DNA of 64,000 nucleotides from Humulus lupulus. Its lineage: Eukaryota > Streptophyta > Magnoliopsida > Rosales > Cannabaceae. The position numbers and the translations under genes are program-made. Below, piece by piece: positions 11,901 to 25,292 of the stretch (the stretch's first letter is position 1; the number at the start of each line of letters is the position of its first letter). The stretch lies in contig NC_084793.1 of NCBI RefSeq assembly GCF_963169125.1, forward strand, positions 96,429,071 to 96,493,070. The letters are read 5' to 3'. The notes under the pieces are model-generated. The model worked only from the letters and a program-made list of their open reading frames with translations. It was not told the DNA's origin and ran no database searches.

Positions 11901-12102
11901 ATTGATTAATCGATGTTTTTCTTAAAAAGCACGAGATATCAATAAAGAATTAACGCGCACTAAGTTTCTCAAAATCAATGTCCTGGATATAACCAGGTCC
12001 TAAACTTAGAAGTTGATTCAAATTGATTAATCGATGTTTTTCATAAAAAGCACGAGATATCAATAAAGAATTAACGCGAACTAAGTTTTTCAAAATCTAT
12101 AT
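8957..12102 (+). repeat. 13-mer higher-order repeat, 1,573-bp period, two copies
   Basis: The unit 8,957-10,529 is followed by 10,530-12,102. Shared anchors are GATCAGTTGATG in the 122-bp monomer (8,957 and 10,530), ATCTATG before GATGAAACC (9,079 and 10,652), CGATGATTTTC, GGAAGTAACC, the 120-bp GAAATATC monomer (9,926 and 11,499) and the TAATCTATG with ACTCG monomer. Copy-specific changes include TTAATTAATG and GGTCCAAAAC near 10,100-10,190, which copy two lacks. The match stops at 12,103, where a CGAAG monomer replaces the 122-bp monomer. Confidence 0.88.
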
Positions 12103-15100
12103 CCTGGAAATAACGAAGTCCTAAACTTAGAAGTTGATTCAAATTGATTAATCGTGTTTTTCTTAAAAAACACGAGATATCAATAAAGAATTAACGCGAA
12201 CTAAGTTTTTCAAAATCAATATCCTGGAAATAACTAAGTCCTAAACTTAGAAGTTGATTAAAATTGATCAGTCGATGTCTTTCTTAAAAACAACGAGATA
12301 TTAATAAAAAAATTAATGCGAACTAAGTTTTTCAAAATCAATGTCCTGGATGAAACCAGGTCCTAAACTTAGAAGTTGATTCAAATTGATTAATCGATGT
12401 TATTCTTAAAAAGCACGAGATATCAATAAAGAATTAACGCGAACTAAGTTTTTCAAAATCAATGTCCTGGATGCAACCAGGTCTTAAACTTAGATGTTGA
12501 TTCAAATTGATTAATTGATGTTTTTCTTAAAAAGCACGAGATATCAATAAAGAATTAACGTGTACTAAGTTTTTAAAAATCAATATCTTGGAAATAACCA
12601 GGTCCTAAACTTAGAAGTTGATTCAAATTGATTAATCGATGTTTTTCTTAAAAAGCACGAGATATCAATAAAGAATTAACGCGAACTAAGTTTATCAAAA
12701 TCAATGTCCTGGATGCAACCAGATCCTAAACTTAGAAGTTGATTCAAATTGATTAATCGATGTTTTTCTTAAAAAGCACGAGATATCAATAAAGAATTAA
12801 CGCGAACTAAGTTTCTCAAAATCAATGTCCTGGATATAACCAGGTCCTAAACTTAGAAGTTGATTCAAATTGATTAATCGATGTTTTTCTTAAAAAGCAC
12901 GAGATATCAATAAAGAATTAACGCGAACTAAGTTTTTCAAAATCAATGTCCTGGATGCAACCAGGTCTTAAACTTAGATGTTGATTCAAATTGATTAATT
13001 GATGTTTTTCTTAAAAAGCACGAGATATCAATAAAGAATTAACGTGTACTAAGTTTTTAAAAATCAATATCTTGGAAATGACCAGGTCCTAAACTTAGAA
13101 GTTGATTCAAATTGATTAATCGATGTTTTTCTTAAAAAGCACGAGATATCAATAAAGAATTAACGTGAACTAAGTTTATCAAAATCAATGTCCTGGATGC
13201 AACCAGATCCTAAACTTAGAAGTTGATTCAAATTGATTAATCGATGTTTTTCTTAAAAGCACGAAATATCAATAAAGAATTAACGCGAACTAAGTTTTTC
13301 AAAATCAATGTCCTGGATGCAACCAGGTCCTAAACTTAGAAGTGGATTCAAATTGATTAATTAATGTTTTTCTTAAAAAACACGAGATATCAATAAAGAA
13401 TTAACGTGAACTAAGTTTTTCAAAATCAATATCCTGGAAATAACCAGGTCCAAAACTTAGAAGTTGATTCAAATTGATTAATCTATGTTTTTCTTAAAAA
13501 GCACGAGATATCAATAAAGAATTAACTCGAACTAAGTTTATCAAAATCAATGTCCTGGATGCAACCAGGTCCTAAACTTAGAAGTTGATTCAAATTGATT
13601 AATCGATGTTTTTCTTAAAAAGCACGAGATATCAATAAAGAATTAACGCGAACTAAGTTTCTCAAAATCAATGTCCTGGATATAACCAGGTCCTAAACTT
13701 AGAAGTTGATTCAAATTGATTAATCGATGTTTTTCATAAAAAGCACGAGATATCAATAAAGAATTAACGCGAACTAAGTTTTTCAAAATCAATATCCTGG
13801 AAATAACTAAGTCCTAAACTTAGAAGTTGATTCAAATTGATCAGTTGATGTCTTTCTTAAAAAGAACGAGATATTAATAAAAAAATTAATGCGAACTAAG
13901 TTTTTCAAAATCTATGTCCTGGATGAAACCAGGTCCTAAACTTAGAAGTTGATTCAAATTGATTAATCGATGTTTTTCTTAAAAAGCACGAGATATCAAT
14001 AAAGAATTAACGCGAACTAAGTTTTTCAAAATCAATATCCTGGAAATAACCAGGTCCTAAACTTAGAAGTTGATTCAAATTGATTAATCGATGATTTTCT
14101 TAAAAAGCACGAGATATCAATAAAGAATTAACGCGAACTAAGTTTTTCAAAATCAATATCCTGGAAATAACCAGGTCCTAAACTTAGAAGTTGATTCAAA
14201 TTGATTAATCGATGTTTTTCTTAAAAAGCACGAGATATCAATAAAGAATTAACGCGAACTAAGTTTCTCAAAATCAATGTCCTGGATATAACCAGGTCCT
14301 AAACTTAGAAGTTGATTCAAATTGATTAATCGATGTTTTTCTTAAAAAGCACGAGATATCAATAAAGAATTAACGCGAACTAAGTTTTTCAAAATCAATA
14401 TCCTGGAAGTAACCAGGTCCTAAACTTAGAAGTTGATTCAAATTGATTAATCGATGTTTTTCTTAAAAAGCACGAGATATCAATAAAGAATTAACGCGAA
14501 CTAAGTTTTTCAAAATCAATATCCTGGAAATAACTAGGTCCTAAACTTAGAAGTTGATTTAAATTGATCAGTCGATGTCTTTCTTAAAAAACACGAGATA
14601 TCAATAAAGAATTAACGTGAACTAAGTTTTTCAAAATCAATATCCTGGAAATAACCAGGTCCTAAACTTAGAAGTTGATTCAAATTGATTAATCGATGTT
14701 TTTCTTAAAAAGCACGAGATATCAATAAAGAATTAACGCGAACTAAGTTTCTCAAAATCAATGTCCTGGATGCAACCAAGTCCTAAACTTAGAAGTTGAT
14801 TCAAATTGATTAATCGATGTTTTTCTTAAAAGCACGAAATATCAATAAAGAATTAACGCGAACTAAGTTTTTCAAAATCAATGTCCTGGATGCAACCAGG
14901 TCCTAAACTTAGAAGTGGATTCAAATTGATTAATTGATGTTTTTCTTAAAAAACACGAGATATCAATAAAGAATTAACGTGAACTAAGTTTTTCAAAATC
15001 AATATCCTGGAAATAACCAGGTCCTAAACTTAGAAGTTGATTCAAATTGATTAATCTATGTTTTTCTTAAAAAGCACGAGATATCAATAAAGAATTAACT

Positions 15101-16500
15101 CGAACTAAGTTTATCAAAATCAATGTCCTGGATGCAACCAGGTCCTAAACTTAGAAGTTGATTCAAATTGATTAATCGATGTTTTTCTTAAAAAGCACGA
15201 GATATCAATAAAGAATTAACGCGAACTAAGTTTCTCAAAATCAATGTCCTGGATATAACCAGGTCCTAAACTTAGAAGTTGATTCAAATTGATTAATCGA
15301 TGTTTTTCATAAAAAGCACGAGATATCAATAAAGAATTAACGCGAACTAAGTTTTTCAAAATCTATATCCTGGAAATAACGAAGTCCTAAACTTAGAAGT
15401 TGATTCAAATTGATTAATCGTGTTTTTCTTAAAAACACGAGATATCAATAAAGAATTAACGCGAACTAAGTTTTTCAAAATCAATATCCTGGAAATAACT
15501 AAGTCCTAAACTTAGAAGTTGATTAAAATTGATCAGTCGATGTCTTTCTTAAAAACAACGAGATATTAATAAAAAAATTAATGCGAACTAAGTTTTTCAA
15601 AATCAATGTCCTGGATGAAACCAGGTCCTAAACTTAGAAGTTGATTCAAATTGATTAATCGATGTTATTCTTAAAAAGCACGAGATATCAATAAAGAATT
15701 AACGCGAACTAAGTTTTTCAAAATCAATGTCCTGGATGCAACCAGGTCTTAAACTTAGATGTTGATTCAAATTGATTAATTGATGTTTTTCTTAAAAAGC
15801 ACGAGATATCAATAAAGAATTAACGTGTACTAAGTTTTTAAAAATCAATATCTTGGAAATAACCAGGTCCTAAACTTAGAAGTTGATTCAAATTGATTAA
15901 TCGATGTTTTTCTTAAAAAGCACGAGATATCAATAAAGAATTAACGCGAACTAAGTTTATCAAAATCAATGTCCTGGATGCAACCAGATCCTAAACTTAG
16001 AAGTTGATTCAAATTGATTAATCGATGTTTTTCTTAAAAAGCACGAGATATCAATAAAGAATTAACGCGAACTAAGTTTCTCAAAATCAATGTCCTGGAT
16101 ATAACCAGGTCCTAAACTTAGAAGTTGATTCAAATTGATTAATCGATGTTTTTCTTAAAAAGCACGAGATATCAATAAAGAATTAACGCGAACTAAGTTT
16201 TTCAAAATCAATGTCCTGGATGCAACCAGGTCTTAAACTTAGATGTTGATTCAAATTGATTAATTGATGTTTTTCTTAAAAAGCACGAGATATCAATAAA
16301 GAATTAACGTGTACTAAGTTTTTAAAAATCAATATCTTGGAAATGACCAGGTCCTAAACTTAGAAGTTGATTCAAATTGATTAATCGATGTTTTTCTTAA
16401 AAAGCACGAGATATCAATAAAGAATTAACGCGAACTAAGTTTATCAAAATCAATGTCCTGGATGCAACCAGATCCTAAACTTAGAAGTTGATTCAAATTG
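9950..16500 (+). repeat. 27-mer higher-order repeat, 3,266-bp period, two copies
   Basis: Sequence from about 9,950 is repeated from about 13,216. Anchors 3,266 bp apart include 9,926 and 13,192 (120-bp monomer second half), 10,652 and 13,918 (GATGAAACC after ATCTATG), and 12,103 and 15,369 (CGAAG after ATCTATATCC). Rare changes are shared: GGTCCAAAAC, TTAATTAATG, TCGTGTTT and AAAACAACG. The copies differ by occasional single bases, for example GCGCAC near 11,955 and one A fewer near 15,433. The right edge, near 16,500, is where CCAGATCC is followed by the ordinary rather than the chimeric monomer. This block overlaps the 13-mer block, so the 1,573-bp duplication sits inside the larger unit. 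Confidence 0.88.
13192..13311 (+). repeat. Chimeric 120-bp monomer at the 3,266-bp junction
   Basis: The first part (GATGCAACCAGATCC) is the type expected after a CTTGG monomer, as at 16,457. The second part (CTTAAAAGCACGAAAT) belongs to the 120-bp type seen at 9,926. The switch lies between monomer positions 16 and 62, inside sequence the two types share, so it cannot be placed more exactly. It marks the joint between the two 3,266-bp copies. Confidence 0.8.
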
Positions 16501-16539
16501 ATTAATCGATGTTTTTCTTAAAAAGCACGAGATATCAAT

Positions 16540-18150
16540 AAAGAATTAACGCGAACTAAGTTTCTCAAAATCAATGTCCTGGATATAACCAGGTCCTAAA
16601 CTTAGAAGTTGATTCAAATTGATTAATCGATGTTTTTCTTAAAAAGCACGAGATATCAATAAAGAATTAACGCGAACTAAGTTTTTCAAAATCAATATCC
16701 TGGAAATAACCAGGTCCTAAACTTAGAAGTTGATTCAAATTGATTAATCGATGTTTTTCTTAAAAAGCACGAGATATCAATAAAGAATTAACGCGAACTA
16801 AGTTTTTCAAAATCAATATCCTGGAAATAACTAGGTCCTAAACTTAGAAGTTGATTTAAATTGATCAGTCGATGTCTTTCTTAAAAAACACGAGATATCA
16901 ATAAAGAATTAACGTGAACTAAGTTTTTCAAAATCAATATCCTGGAAATAACTAGGTCCTAAACATAGAAGTTGATTCAAATTGATTAATCCATGTTTTT
17001 CTTAAAAAGCACGAGATATCAATAAAGAATTAATGCGAACTAAGTTTTTCATAATCAATGTCCTGGATGCAACCAGGTCCTAAACTTAGAAGTGGATTCA
17101 AATTGATTAATCGATGTTTTTCTTAAAAAACACGAGATATCAATAAAGAATTAACGTGAACTAAGTTTTTCAAAATCAATATCCTGGAAATAACCAGGTC
17201 CTAAACTTAGAAGTTGATTCAAATTGATTAATTGATGTTTTTCTTAAAAAGCACGAGATATCAATAAAGAATTAACGCGAACTAAGTTTCTCAAAATCAA
17301 TGTCCTGGATATAACCAGGTCCTAAACTTAGAAGTTGATTCAAATTGATTAATCGATGTTTTTCTTAAAAAGCACGAGATATCAATAAAGAATTAACGCG
17401 AACTAAGTTTTTCAAAATCAATATCCTGGAAATAACCAGGTCCTAAACTTAGAAGTTGATTCAAATTGATTAATCGATGTTTTTCTTAAAAAGCACGAGA
17501 TATCAATAAAGAATTAACGCGAACTAAGTTTTTCAAAATCAATATCCTGGAAATAACTAGGTCCTAAACTTAGAAGTTGATTTAAATTGATCAGTCGATG
17601 TCTTTCTTAAAAAACACGAGATATCAATAAAGAATTAACGTGAACTAAGTTTTTCAAAATCAATATCCTGGAAATAACTAGGTCCTAAACTTAGAAGTTG
17701 ATTCAAATTGATTAATCCATGTTTTTCTTAAAAAGCACGAGATATCAATAAAGAATAAATGCGAACTAAGTTTTTCATAATCAATGTCCTGGATGCAACC
17801 AGGTCCTAAACTTAGAAGTGGATTCAAATTGATTAATCGATGTTTTTCTTAAAAAACACGAGATATCAATAAAGAATTAACGTGAACTAAGTTTTTCAAA
17901 ATCAATATCCTGGAAATAACCAGGTCCTAAACTTAGAAGTTGATTCAAATTGATTAATTGATGTTTTTCTTAAAAAGCACGAGATATCAATAAAGAATTA
18001 ACGCGAACTAAGTATCTCAAAATCAATATCCTGGATATAACCAGGTCCTAAACTTAGAAGTTCATTCAAATTGATTAATCGATGTTTTTCTTAAAAAGCA
18101 CAAGATATCAATAAAGAATTAACGCGAACTAAGTTTTTCAAAATCAATAT
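16540..18150 (+). repeat. 6-mer higher-order repeat, 726-bp period
   Basis: The monomer order GATATAACC, GAAATAACC, CTAGG with GATCAGTC, CTAGG with CCATG and CATAATC, GAAGTGG, then TTGATG with TTTCTC is repeated. Anchors are 16,820 and 17,546 (CTAGG with GATCAGTC) and 17,062 and 17,788 (GAAGTGG). There are a little over two copies, with single changes such as AAACATAG near 16,970, AATAAATGCG near 17,756 and AGTATCTC near 18,013. The same six-monomer order is duplicated again at 28.7-30.2 kb. Confidence 0.85.
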
Positions 18151-21100
18151 CCTGGAAATAACCAGGACCTAAACTTAGAAGTTGATTCAAATTGATTAAT
18201 CGATGTTTTTCTTAAAAAGCACGAGATATCAATAAAGAATTAACTCGAAATAAGTTTTTCAAAATCTATATCCTGGAAATAACTAGGTCCTAAACTTAGA
18301 AGTTTATTCAAATTGATTAATTAATGTTTTTCTTGAAAAACACGAGATAACAATAAAGAATTAACGTGAACTAAGCTTTTCAAAATCAATATCCTGGAAA
18401 TAACCAGGTCCTAAACTTAGAAGTTGATTCAAATTGATTAATTGATGTTTTTCTTAAAAAACATGAGATATCAATAAAGAATTAAAGTGAACTAAGCTTT
18501 TCAATATCAATATCTTGGAAATAACCAGGTCCTAAACTTAGAAGTTCATTCAAATTGATTAATCGATGTTTTTCTTAAAAAGCACGAGATAACGATAAAG
18601 AATTAACGCGAAATAAGTTTTTCAAAATCAATATCCTGGAAATAACTTGGTCCTAAACTTAGAAGTTGATTTAAATTGATCAGTCGATGTCTTTCTGAAA
18701 AAGCACGAGATATTAATAAAAAAATTAATGCGAACTAAGTTTTTCAAAATCACTGTCCTGGATGAAACCAGGTCCTAAACTTAGAAGTTGATTCAAATTG
18801 ATTAATCGATGTTATTCTTAAAAAGCACGAGATATCAATAAAGAATTAACGCGAACTAACTTTTTCAAAATCAATCTCCTGGATGCAACCAGGTCTTAAA
18901 CTTAGATGTTGATTCAAATTGATTAATTGATGTTTTTCTTAAAAAGCACGAGATATCAATAAAGAATTAACGTGTACTAAGTTTTTAAAAATCAATATCT
19001 TGGAAATAACCAGGTCCTAAACTTAGAAGTTGATTCAAATTGATTAATCGATGTTTTTCTTAAAAAGCACGAGATATCAATAAAGAATTAACGTGAACTA
19101 AGTTTTTCAAAATCAATGTCCTGGATATAACCAGGTCCTAAACTTAGAAGTCGATTCAAATTGATTAATCGATGTTTTTCTTAAAAAGCACGAGATATCA
19201 ATAAAGAATTTACGCGAACTAAGTTTTTCAAAATCAATATCCTGGAAATAACCAAGTCCTAAACTTAGAAGTTGATTCAAATTGATTAATCGATGTTTTT
19301 CTTAAAAAACACGAGATATCGATAAAGAATTAACGTGAACTAAGTTTTTCAAAATCAATATCCTGGAAATAACTAAGTCCTAAACTTAGAAGTTGATTCA
19401 AATTGATCAGTCGATGTCTTTCTTAAAAAGAACGAGATATTAATAAAAAAATTAATGCGAACTAAGTTTTTCAAAATCAATGTCCTGGATGAAACCAGGT
19501 CCTAAACTTAGAAGTTGATTCAAATTGATTAATCGATGTTATTCTTAAAAAGCACGAGATATCAATAAAGAATTAACGCGAACTAAGTTTTTCAAAATCA
19601 ATATCCTGGAAATAACCAGGTCTTAAACTTAGATGTTGATTCAAATTGATTAATTGATGTTTTTCTTAAAAAACACGAGATATCAATAAAGAATTAACGT
19701 GTACTAAGTTTTTAAAAATCAATATCTTGGAAATAACCAGGTCCAAAACTTAGAAGTTGATTCAAATTGATTAATCGATGTTTTTCTTAAAAGCACGAGA
19801 TATCAATAAAGAATTAACGCGAACTAAGTTTTTCAAAATCAATGTCCTGGATGCAACCAGGTCCTAAACTTAGAAGTGGATTCAAATTGATTAATTGATG
19901 TTTTTCTTAAAAAACACGAGATATCAATAAAGAATTAACGTGAACTAAGTTTTTCAAAATCAATATCCTGGAAATAACCAGGTCCTAAACTTAGAAGTTG
20001 ATTCAAATTGATTAATTGATGTTTTTCTTAAAAAGCACGAGATATCAATAAAGAATTAACGCGAACTAAGTTTCTCAAAATCAATATCCTGGATATAACC
20101 AGGTCCTAAACTTAGAAGTTCATTCAAATTGATTAATCGATGTTTTTCTTAAAAAGCACAAGATATCAATAAAGAATTAACGCGAACTAAGTTTTTCAAA
20201 ATCAATATCCTGGAAATAACCAGGACCTAAACTTAGAAGTTGATTCAAATTGATTAATCGATGTTTTTCTTAAAAAGCACGAGATATCAATAAAGAATTA
20301 ACTCGAAATAAGTTTTTCAAAATCTATATCCTGGAAATAACTAGGTCCTAAACTTAGAAGTTTATTCAAATTGATTAATTAATGTTTTTCTTGAAAAACA
20401 CGAGATAACAATAAAGAATTAACGTGAACTAAGCTTTTCAAAATCAATATCCTGGAAATAACCAGGTCCTAAACTTAGAAGTTGATTCAAATTGATTAAT
20501 TGATGTTTTTCTTAAAAAACATGAGATATCAATAAAGAATTAAAGTGAACTAAGCTTTTCAATATCAATATCTTGGAAATAACCAGGTCCTAAACTTAGA
20601 AGTTGATTCAAATTGATTAATCGATGTTTTTCTTAAAAAGCACGAGATAACGATAAAGAATTAACGCGAAATAAGTTTTTCAAAATCAATATCCTGGAAA
20701 TAACTTGGTCCTAAACTTAGAAGTTGATTTAAATTGATCAGTCGATGTCTTTCTGAAAAAGCACGAGATATTAATAAAAAAATTAATGCGAACTAAGTTT
20801 TTCAAAATCACTGTCCTGGATGAAACCAGGTCCTAAACTTAGAAGTTGATTCAAATTGATTAATCGATGTTATTCTTAAAAAGCACGAGATATCAATAAA
20901 GAATTAACGCGAACTAACTTTTTCAAAATCAATCTCCTGGATGCAACCAGGTCTTAAACTTAGATGTTGATTCAAATTGATTAATTGATGTTTTTCTTAA
21001 AAAGCACGAGATATCAATAAAGAATTAACGTGTACTAAGTTTTTAAAAATCAATATCTTGGAAATAACCAGGTCCTAAACTTAGAAGTTGATTCAAATTG

Positions 21101-22024
21101 ATTAATCGATGTTTTTCTTAAAAAGCACGAGATATCAATAAAGAATTAACGTGAACTAAGTTTTTCAAAATCAATGTCCTGGATATAACCAGGTCCTAAA
21201 CTTAGAAGTCGATTCAAATTGATTAATCGATGTTTTTCTTAAAAAGCACGAGATATCAATAAAGAATTTACGCGAACTAAGTTTTTCAAAATCAATATCC
21301 TGGAAATAACCAAGTCCTAAACTTAGAAGTTGATTCAAATTGATTAATCGATGTTTTTCTTAAAAAACACGAGATATCGATAAAGAATTAACGCGAACTA
21401 AGTTTTTCAAAATCAATATCCTGGAAATAACTAAGTCCTAAACTTAGAAGTTGATTCAAATTGATCAGTCGATGTCTTTCTTAAAAAGAACGAGATATTA
21501 ATAAAAAAATTAATGCGAACTAAGTTTTTCAAAATCAATGTCCTGGATGAAACCAGGTCCTAAACTTAGAAGTTGATTCAAATTGATTAATCGATGTTAT
21601 TCTTAAAAAGCACGAGATATCAATAAAGAATTAACGCGAACTAAGTTTTTCAAAATCAATATCCTGGAAATAACCAGGTCTTAAACTTAGATGTTGATTC
21701 AAATTGATTAATTGATGTTTTTCTTAAAAAACACGAGATATCAATAAAGAATTAACGTGTACTAAGTTTTTAAAAATCAATATCTTGGAAATAACCAGGT
21801 CCAAAACTTAGAAGTTGATTCAAATTGATTAATCGATGTTTTTCTTAAAAGCACGAGATATCAATAAAGAATTAACGCGAACTAAGTTTTTCAAAATCAA
21901 TGTCCTGGATGCAACCAGGTCCTAAACTTAGAAGTGGATTCAAATTGATTAATTGATGTTTTTCTTAAAAAACACGAGATATCAATAAAGAATTAACGTG
22001 AACTAAGTTTTTCAAAATCAATAT
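17909..22024 (+). repeat. 17-mer higher-order repeat, 2,058-bp period, two copies
   Basis: Unit 17,909-19,966 is followed by 19,967-22,024. Anchors 2,058 bp apart are GGACCTAAAC (monomers 18,151 and 20,209), CTTGAAAAACACGAGATAAC (about 18,351 and 20,396), ACATGAG with AAGCTT, GAGATAACG, CTTGGTCC (18,635 and 20,693), GAAGTCGATTC, and GGTCCAAAAC with a 120-bp monomer. The copies are very close; small differences include GTTCATTC against GTTGATTC near 18,545 and ACGTG against ACGCG near 19,333. The junction monomer at 19,967 keeps TTGATG with TTTCTC, as at 17,909, while the one at 22,025 does not. Confidence 0.9.
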
Positions 22025-25000
22025 CCTGGAAATAACCAGGTCCTAAACTTAGAAGTTGATTCAAATTGATTAATCGATGTTTTTCTTAAAAAGCACGAGA
22101 TATCAATAAAGAATTAACTCGAACTAAGTTTATCAAAATCAATGTCCTGGATGCAACCATGTCCTAAACTTAGAAGTTGATTCAAATTGATTAATCAATG
22201 TTTTTCTTAAAAAGCACGAGATATCAATAAAGAATTAACGCGAACTAAGTTTCTCAAAATCAATGTCCTGGATATAACCAGGTCCTAAACTTAGAAGTTG
22301 ATTCAAATTGATTAATCGATGTTTTTCTTAAAAAACACGAGATATCAATAAAGAATTAACGCGAACTAAGTTTTTCAAAATCAATATCCTTGAAATAACT
22401 AAGTCCTAAACTTAGAAGTTGATTAAAATGGATCAGTAGATGTCTTTCTTAAAAAGAACGAGATATTAATAAAAAAATTAATGCCAACTAAGTTTTTCAA
22501 AATCAATGTCCTGGATGAAACCAGGTCCTAAACTTAGAAGTTGATTCAAATTGATTAATCGATGTTATTCTTAAAAAGCACGAGATATCAATAAAGAATT
22601 AACGCGAACTAAGTTTTTCAAAATCAATGTCCTGGATGCAACCAGGTCTTAAACTTAGATGTTGATTCAAATTGATTAATTGATGTTTTTCTTAAAAAGC
22701 ACGAGATATCAATAAAGAATTAACGTGTACTAAGTTTTTAAAAATCAATATCTTGGAAATAACCAGGTCCTAAACTTAGAAGTTGATTCAAATTGATTAA
22801 TCGATGTTTTTCTTAAAAAGCACGAGATATCAATAAAGAATTAACGCGAACTAAGTTTATCAAAATCAATGTCCTGGATGCAACCAGATCCTAAACTTAG
22901 AAGTTGATTCAAATTGATTAATCGATGTTTTTCTTAAAAAGCACGAGATATCAATAAAGAATTAACGCGAACTAAGTTTCTCAAAATCAATGTCCTGGAT
23001 ATAACCAGGTCCTAAACTTAGAAGTTGATTCAAATTGATTAATCGATGTTTTTCTTAAAAAGCACGAGATATCAATAAAGAATTAACGCGAACTAAGTTT
23101 TTCAAAATCAATGTCCTGGATGCAACCAGGTCTTAAACTTAGATGTTGATTCAAATTGATTAATTGATGTTTTTCTTAAAAAGCACGAGATATCAATAAA
23201 GAATTAACGTGTACTAAGTTTTTAAAAATCAATATCTTGGAAATAACCAGGTCCTAAACTTAGAAGTTGATTCAAATTGATTAATCGATGTTTTTCTTAA
23301 AAAGCACGAGATATCAATAAAGAATTAACGCGAACTAAGTTTATCAAATTCAATGTCCTGGATGCAACCAGATCCTAAACTTAGAAGTTGATTCAAATTG
23401 ATTAATCGATGTTTTTCTTAAAAAGCACGAGATATCAATAAAGAATTAACGCGAACTAAGTTTCTCAAAATCAATGTCCTGGATATAACCAGGTCCTAAA
23501 CTTAGAAGTTGATTCAAATTGATTAATCGATGTTTTTCTTAAAAAGCACGAGATATCAATAAAGAATTAACGCGAACTAAGTTTTTCAAAATCAATATCC
23601 TGGAAATAACCAGGTCCTAAACTTAGAAGTTGATTCAAATTGATTAATCGATGTTTTTCTTAAAAAGCACGAGATATCAATAAAGAATTAACGCGAACTA
23701 AGTTTTTCAAAATCAATATCCTGGAAATAACCAGGTCCTAAACTTAGAAGTTGATTCAAATTGATTAATCGATGTTTTTCTTAAAAAGCACGAGATATCA
23801 ATAAAGAATTAACGCGAACTAAGTTTTTCAAAATCAATATCCTGGAAATAACTAGGTCCTAAACTTAGAAGTTGATTTAAATTGATCAGTCGATGTCTTT
23901 CTTAAAAAACACGAGATATCAATAAAGAATTAACGTGAACTAAGTTTTTCAAAATCAATATCCTGGAAATAACTAGGTCCTAAACTTAGAAGTTGATTCA
24001 AATTGATTAATCCATGTTTTTCTTAAAAAGCACGAGATATCAATAAAGAATTAATGCGAACTAAGTTTTTCATAATCAATGTCCTGGATGCAACCAGGTC
24101 CTAAACTTAGAAGTGGATTCAAATTGATTAATCGATGTTTTTCTTAAAAAACACGAGATATCAATAAAGAATTAACGTGAACTAAGTTTTTCAAAATCAA
24201 TATCCTGGAAATAACCAGGTCCTAAACTTAGAAGTTGATTCAAATTGATTAATTGATGTTTTTCTTAAAAAGCACGAGATATCAATAAAGAATTAACGCG
24301 AACTAAGTTTCTCAAAATCAATATCCTGGATATAACCAGGTCCTAAACTTAGAAGTTGATTCAAATTGATTAATCGATGTTTTTCTTAAAAAGCACAAGA
24401 TATCAATAAAGAATTAACGCGAACTAAGTTTTTCAAAATCAATATCCTGGAAATAACCAGGACCTAAACTTAGAAGTTGATTCAAATTGATTAATCGATG
24501 TTTTTCTTAAAAAGCACGAGATATCAATAAAGAATTAACTCGAAATAAGTTTTTCAAAATCTATATCCTGGAAATAACTAGGTCCTAAACTTAGAAGTTT
24601 ATTCAAATTGATTAATTAATGTTTTTCTTGAAAAACACGAGATAACATTAAGAATTAACGTGAACTAAGCTTTTCAAAATCAATATCCTGGAAATAACCA
24701 GGTCCTAAACTTAGAAGTTGATTCAAATTGATTAATTGATGTTTTTCTTAAAAAACATGAGATATCAATAAAGAATTAAAGTGAACTAAGCTTTTCAATA
24801 TCAATATCTTGGAAATAACCAGGTCCTAAACTTAGAAGTTGATTCAAATTGATTAATCGATGTTTTTCTTAAAAAGCACGAGATAACGATAAAGAATTAA
24901 CGCGAAATAAGTTTTTCAAAATCAATATCCTGGAAATAACTAGGTCCTAAACTTAGAAGTTGATTAAAATTGATCAGTCGATGTCTTTCTCAAAAAGCAC

Positions 25001-25292
25001 TAGATATTAATAAAAAAATTAATGCGAACTAAGTTTTTCAAAATCACTGTCCTGGATGAAACCAGGTCCTAAACTTAGAAGTTGATTCAAATTGATTAAT
25101 CGATGTTATTCTTAAAAAGCACGAGATATCAATAAAGAATTAACGCGAACTAACTTTTTCAAAATCAATCTCCTGGATGCAACCAGGTCTTAAACTTAGA
25201 TGTTGATTCAAATTGATTAATTGATGTTTTTCTTAAAAAGCACGAGATATCAATAAAGAATTAACGTGTACTAAGTTTTTAAAAATCAATAT

